Assembly (NCBI GenBank): GCA_023387085.1
Contig: JAEWIL010000042.1
Location: 1-9,472, forward strand
Length of the DNA stretch: 9,472 nucleotides
Reading direction: 5' to 3'
DNA from: Pseudomonadota bacterium
GTDB taxonomy: Bacteria > Pseudomonadota > Alphaproteobacteria > Sphingomonadales > Sphingomonadaceae
Shown: positions 6,646 through 9,472 of the stretch, piece by piece
Numbering within the stretch: position 1 is the first letter of the stretch
Layout of the letters: the number at the start of each line of letters is the position of its first letter
The notes under the pieces: generated by a model
Told to the model about the DNA's origin: nothing
The model's database searches: none
The model's input: the letters and a program-made list of their open reading frames with translations, nothing else
Program-made: the position numbers and the translations under genes

Positions 6646-6751
6646 ACTCGACCGGATTTTGCAGTGAAACGAAGTATATGCCGGCTCGCAGCTGTGCTGG
6701 CCTGTTGGTACCGACCTTGCCTTAATGACAGCCGGCTTTCCGTCTCACACA

Positions 6752-7240
6752 CTATCGGCCCGCCGCGCCGCGCGGGTCGTCCCGCTTGTCGATATATTCA
6801 ATGCCCAGCGGGCCCGTTCCGCTGACCTGGCTGATATATTCGCCCGACAGCGCCTCATGGAAGTGCGGCGTGTTGCGCGGCAATATAATGACGCTCCCGG
6901 GCCCGTACGCCTTCAGCTTTCTCGCATCGAAGGTCGTGCCGAAGCCGATGTAGAAGACGCCCGATATAACCGTGTAGATGCGATCTTCGGGATGAATGTG
7001 GGGCATCAGTCTGACGCCCCCCGGAACCTTCACGCGCACGACGTAAGGGCCGGGAGCGGCCGGATCGCCGGCGACCTTGGCGAGACCCGCCTCCGGCGGG
7101 AAGGCGGCGAAGGGCGCAAAGCCGATATCCTCGCCGTGGACGGACCCGACCTTGTCGGTCGGCAGGCTCTGGGCATTGCCGGGGGCAATCGTGCACATGG
7201 CGAGGGTCAGGGCGAGGACATGGCCAGCGCGGGGGCTCAC
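6752..7240 (-). CDS. Secreted cupin-domain protein
   Basis: A 162-residue single-domain cupin with a signal peptide (MSPRAGHVLALTLAMCTIAPGNAQS, cleavage near residue 23-25), so probably periplasmic. The cupin core spans about 65-150. Motif 1 reads MPHIHPEDRIYTVISG (79-94), giving His81 and His83 as metal ligands with Glu85 close by; motif 2 reads LPRNTPHFHEA (120-130), giving His126 or His128. Metal binding is likely; substrate and reaction are unknown. I chose GTG 7240 rather than ATG 7279 because it gives a clean signal peptide, has GAGG five bases upstream, and avoids a 32-base overlap with the preceding gene. It begins seven bases after the PfpI-family stop, so the two are probably translated together. 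No mobile-element similarity; it marks the return to ordinary chromosome. Confidence 0.8.
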   Translation of the reverse strand: MSPRAGHVLALTLAMCTIAPGNAQSLPTDKVGSVHGEDIGFAPFAAFPPEAGLAKVAGDPAAPGPYVVRVKVPGGVRLMPHIHPEDRIYTVISGVFYIGFGTTFDARKLKAYGPGSVIILPRNTPHFHEALSGEYISQVSGTGPLGIEYIDKRDDPRGAAGR

Positions 7241-7245
7241 CGGTG

Positions 7246-7249
7246 CCTC
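7246..7249 (-). promoter_or_regulatory. Ribosome binding site overlapping upstream stop codon
   Basis: GAGG on the minus strand lies five bases before GTG 7240 and shares bases with the TGA stop of the PfpI gene (7248-7250). This arrangement suggests translational coupling and decides the cupin start. Confidence 0.6.
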
Positions 7250-7952
7250 ACGCGGCGCTCGCCGCCGAAGCTTTCGCATCGGTCAGCAGTTTGACGAGCG
7301 CTTCGGCGCCGGCGGTCGAGGACGCCGGATTCTGTCCGGTGATGAGCCGGCCATCGGTGATCGCGAAGCTCTGCCAATTGTCGACTTTCTCGAACAGGCC
7401 GCCCAGCCGCTTCAGTTCGTCCTCGACGAGGAAAGGCACGACGTCGGTCAGTTGCACCTCTTCCTCTTCGCTGTTCGTGAAGCCGGTGACCCGCTTGCCC
7501 TTCACGATCGGCGCGCCCTCATACATGACGCGATGGAGGACCGCCGGGGCGTGGCAGACGGCGGCGACGGGTTTGTCGCTGTTGTAGAAGGCCTCGATCA
7601 GCGCGATGGAGTCCGGATTGTCGACAAGATCCCACATCGGGCCGTGACCGCCGGGATAGAATATCGCGTCGAAATCCTCGGCGCGCATGTCGGCGAGCCT
7701 CCGTGTGTTCGCGAAGACCTTCTGCGCGTCGGGATCCCGCTTGAAGCGCGCCATGGCCTCGGTCTGGTTTTCTGGCAGGTCGCTCTTCGGATCGATGGGC
7801 GGCTGGCCGCCCTTGGGCGAAGCGAGGGTCAGTTCGACGCCGGCATCGCGGAAGACATAATAGGGCGCCGCGCCTTCCTCGAGCCAGAAGCCGGTCTTGC
7901 GCCCGGTATTGCCCAACATGTCGTGCGAGGTGAACACCATCAGGATTTTCAT
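7248..7952 (-). CDS. DJ-1/PfpI family protein, Hsp31-like
   Basis: A 234-residue cytoplasmic protein of the DJ-1/PfpI (class I glutamine amidotransferase-like) superfamily, closest in pattern to the Hsp31 subgroup. The nucleophile elbow AVCHAPAVL (131-139) gives Cys133 and His134. The acidic partner is probably Glu26 in KTGFWLEEGAAP (19-30), aligned with the TG-x4-E pattern of yeast Hsp31. YPGGHGPMWD (99-108) matches the family's GHG loop. Hsp31-type members act as glutathione-independent glyoxalases on methylglyoxal and as holding chaperones; applying either activity here is inference. Start ATG has AAGGA nine bases upstream. The downstream cupin is coupled to it. A 179-base gap separates it from the thioredoxin-like gene upstream, enough for its own promoter. 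Confidence 0.88.
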   Translation of the reverse strand: MKILMVFTSHDMLGNTGRKTGFWLEEGAAPYYVFRDAGVELTLASPKGGQPPIDPKSDLPENQTEAMARFKRDPDAQKVFANTRRLADMRAEDFDAIFYPGGHGPMWDLVDNPDSIALIEAFYNSDKPVAAVCHAPAVLHRVMYEGAPIVKGKRVTGFTNSEEEEVQLTDVVPFLVEDELKRLGGLFEKVDNWQSFAITDGRLITGQNPASSTAGAEALVKLLTDAKASAASAA

Positions 7953-8023
7953 GTCGCCAATCCTTCGCTTGCGTTGATCCAGGACAAGATGTCACCGCCG
8001 CGTCCGGCGACAAATCGCACTAT

Positions 8024-8048
8024 GGTATCGGGGACACCAAGGTATCGG
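8024..8048. promoter_or_regulatory. Direct repeat upstream of PfpI gene, possible operator
   Basis: GGTATCGG occurs at 8024-8031 and again at 8041-8048, 17 bases apart start to start, about 70-95 bases before the PfpI start. GGTATC and GACACC within 8024-8038 also form an imperfect inverted pair. Repeats this close in a promoter region may bind a regulator. An overlapping TTGCAC on the minus strand (8047-8052) could be a -35 box, but no good -10 follows. Confidence 0.3.
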
Positions 8049-8131
8049 TGCAAATGCGGGCGCTGACGAGGCGCGATGGTCTGTCGTGACCGTCATCAGC
8101 GGGCTCGAATGGGGTGCGGCGGACTCTGGGC

Positions 8132-9241
8132 CTAGCCGAATGTGAAAACATAAGCGCGCGCGCCCTCGTCAAGAAACTCGATCCGGAATGTGCGGGTTTT
8201 CACGTCCGACGATTGGCGGACCAGTTGATAGAGACGGTCGCCGGTCACTTCGCCGAAGCCCTTGGCGTCGGTGTCGACGCCGTGATCCTCGCCCGGCGGC
8301 GCGCCATCGAGGGTGATACGGAAACGGACGGGCTTGCCGTCGGCGCGGGCGCCAAGCACGAGATGCAGATCGCGCGCGCGGAAGCGAAAGTCGATTGTGG
8401 CCGATGGGGCATCGACGCGGGCAAATTCGTCGCCGACCGTCCATCGCCCCCCGAAGCCCCATTCGTTGAGCGCGGGGGACAGGGGCGCCGCATAGGCAAA
8501 GGACGCGTTGCGCCTGAGATGCTGCGGCGCCGCGACGCGCTCGGCCTGCCGATACCCGACATAGGTCTCCGGCGACGCGAGATCGTCCCAGTCTGGCGCA
8601 GCCTCGATCCCGCGGCCGATCTCGCGCGTCGGGGCGGCGGTCACCGGCCGGCCATTGGCTTCGGACAGCAATTCCTGCAACAGCCGCTCGGATGCGTCGT
8701 AGCCGCCCTCGCCGAGCTTGTGGTGTCGGACGCGCCCGTTCGCGTCGATGAAATAGAAGCCGGGCCATCCGTCATTGCCAAATTTCCGCCAGGTGGCATA
8801 GTCGCTGTCGAGCACGACGGGCCAGTCGACGCCGAGTTCCGTCAGGGCGCGCCGGACGTTCGCCGGGGTTTTTTCGAAAGCGAACTCGGGCGTGTGGACG
8901 CCGATCACGACCAGCCCGTCCTTCCCGTATTTGGCCGCCCAGTCGCGCAGATAGGGAAGGGGGCGCAGCGAGTTGATGCAGGAGTAGGTCCAGAAATTGA
9001 CGAGTATGACCTTGCCGCGCAGCGCCTGCGGCCGAAGGGGGCCGCCGTTCAGCCACTCGCCGCTTTCCTTCAGCAGCGAGAGGGGCCGGGCCGGCGGTTC
9101 CGCGGCTGCGGCTGCGGGCACCGGGCGCGGCGAACGGTCGAGCGGGCCCCTCGGAAGATCGCCGAAACAACAGGCGACAGCGCCCGCCGCGGCGAGGAGG
9201 CCGGCGAGAAGGAAACCCCGACCACCTGTCGAATATGCCAT
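8132..9241 (-). CDS. Exported thioredoxin-like protein with DipZ-type C-terminal domain
   Basis: A 369-residue two-domain protein. Residues 1-28 are a signal peptide or membrane anchor; AVACC near residue 24 is a poor lipobox match. Residues 52-200 form a thioredoxin/TlpA-like fold: VILVNFWTYSCINS (78-91), VVIGVHTPEF (111-120) and the cis-Pro loop DGWPGFYFID (157-166, Pro160). Residues 225-369 match the beta-rich domain at the C-terminus of DipZ (ETYVGYRQAER, then DLHLVLG, DGKPVRFRITLDG, DHGVDTD and RLYQLVRQ). DipZ also has a CcdA-like membrane domain, absent here. The active site is CINS (Cys88, Ser91), not CXXC, so normal dithiol exchange should not work; a monothiol or isomerase-like role is possible. 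It acts outside the cytoplasm. Start ATG has AAGGA six bases upstream. Similar CINS proteins are familiar from other alphaproteobacteria, from memory. Confidence 0.85.
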   Translation of the reverse strand: MAYSTGGRGFLLAGLLAAAGAVACCFGDLPRGPLDRSPRPVPAAAAAEPPARPLSLLKESGEWLNGGPLRPQALRGKVILVNFWTYSCINSLRPLPYLRDWAAKYGKDGLVVIGVHTPEFAFEKTPANVRRALTELGVDWPVVLDSDYATWRKFGNDGWPGFYFIDANGRVRHHKLGEGGYDASERLLQELLSEANGRPVTAAPTREIGRGIEAAPDWDDLASPETYVGYRQAERVAAPQHLRRNASFAYAAPLSPALNEWGFGGRWTVGDEFARVDAPSATIDFRFRARDLHLVLGARADGKPVRFRITLDGAPPGEDHGVDTDAKGFGEVTGDRLYQLVRQSSDVKTRTFRIEFLDEGARAYVFTFG

Positions 9242-9337
9242 GACCCGTCCTTTCGATCGCCGTTCATGCTGTGCCCGTCCATTCGGGGTGCGCTGCGGCG
9301 CAGTGCCATGCTACTTTCGTAGGGTCGCCGCCGATCG

Positions 9338-9472
9338 TTACGCGCCGGCGATCCCCGGAAGCGCGAAGGTGAAGGTCACACCCGGTCCCTGATTTTGTTC
9401 GAACCAGATCCGGCCCTTGTGGCGTTCGACGATGGATTTGCTCACCGAAAGGCCGATTCCCATTCCTTCGGC
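9338..9472 (-). CDS. Sensor histidine kinase, C-terminal end
   Basis: The last 44 residues of a gene that enters the window from the right. They read AEGMGIGLSVSKSIVERHKG, then RIWFEQNQGPGVTFTFALPG and IAGA before a TAA at 9338-9340. GMGIGLSVS is the G2 box of the HATPase domain of histidine kinases. The GPGVTFTFALP ending is typical of the last strand in the PAS-containing FixL/DctB-like kinases common in alphaproteobacteria. The His-box, any PAS or membrane domain, and the cognate regulator are outside the window, so the signal is unknown. It precedes the thioredoxin-like gene by 96 bases on the same strand. Confidence 0.85.
   Translation of the reverse strand, partial: AEGMGIGLSVSKSIVERHKGRIWFEQNQGPGVTFTFALPGIAGA

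Noticed and set aside
7077..8066. Plus-strand open frame opposite the PfpI gene
   Set aside because: Shadow of the minus-strand DJ-1/PfpI gene, whose catalytic motifs are unmistakable.
8114..9322. Plus-strand open frame of 402 codons opposite the thioredoxin-like gene
   Set aside because: The minus-strand frame has signal peptide, thioredoxin motif, DipZ-type domain and ribosome binding site; the plus frame has none.
9328..9356. Hairpin around the histidine kinase stop codon as terminator
   Set aside because: GC-rich arms near 9321-9356 pair imperfectly and no T-run follows on the minus strand.

Overview
High-GC window (GC-rich third codon positions, frequent GTG starts, P4-type integrase with a TraA/DUF6118 remnant) that looks like the chromosome of an alphaproteobacterium, most likely a sphingomonad (Sphingopyxis/Sphingomonas-like). 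That assignment is inference from remembered protein families; no search was run. The first 44 bases are an almost pure C tract that resembles a contig-edge sequencing artefact.

Left part, about 45-4640, is ordinary core genome. It holds the 5' end of a minus-strand secreted protein (probably DsbD-like), a secreted PafA-type alkaline phosphatase, proC 27 bases behind it, a convergent MarR-family regulator sharing a CTAG stop with proC, a divergent class IV branched-chain aminotransferase (ilvE), and a tRNA-Gln(UUG) with encoded CCA and a plausible stable-RNA promoter.

Middle part, about 4640-6645, is the scar of an integrated element next to the tRNA-Gln. A 210-base non-coding stretch contains a perfect 16-base palindrome, a 10-bp hairpin and an inverted copy of a tRNA T-arm. 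It is followed by a P4-type tyrosine integrase that lacks a canonical start codon, carries a single-base frameshift near 5380, and is cut off before its HxxR and Tyr catalytic residues. The cut end is joined, in an open frame, to what looks like the C-terminal tail of a TraA-type conjugative relaxase, followed by a short DUF6118-like membrane protein. The element therefore looks immobile and internally deleted. No second copy of the tRNA 3' end is seen in the window.

Right part, about 6750-9472, is all on the minus strand. Read in the direction of transcription it contains the C-terminus of a sensor histidine kinase, an exported thioredoxin-like protein with a DipZ-type C-terminal domain and a CXXS active site, a DJ-1/PfpI (Hsp31-like) protein, and a secreted cupin translationally coupled to the PfpI gene. 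The set suggests redox or electrophile stress, but that is inference from families.

I do not see a convincing undescribed system. The items most worth a second look are the integrase-relaxase chimera, the palindromic region beside tRNA-Gln, the inverted T-arm copy, and the CXXS thioredoxin.
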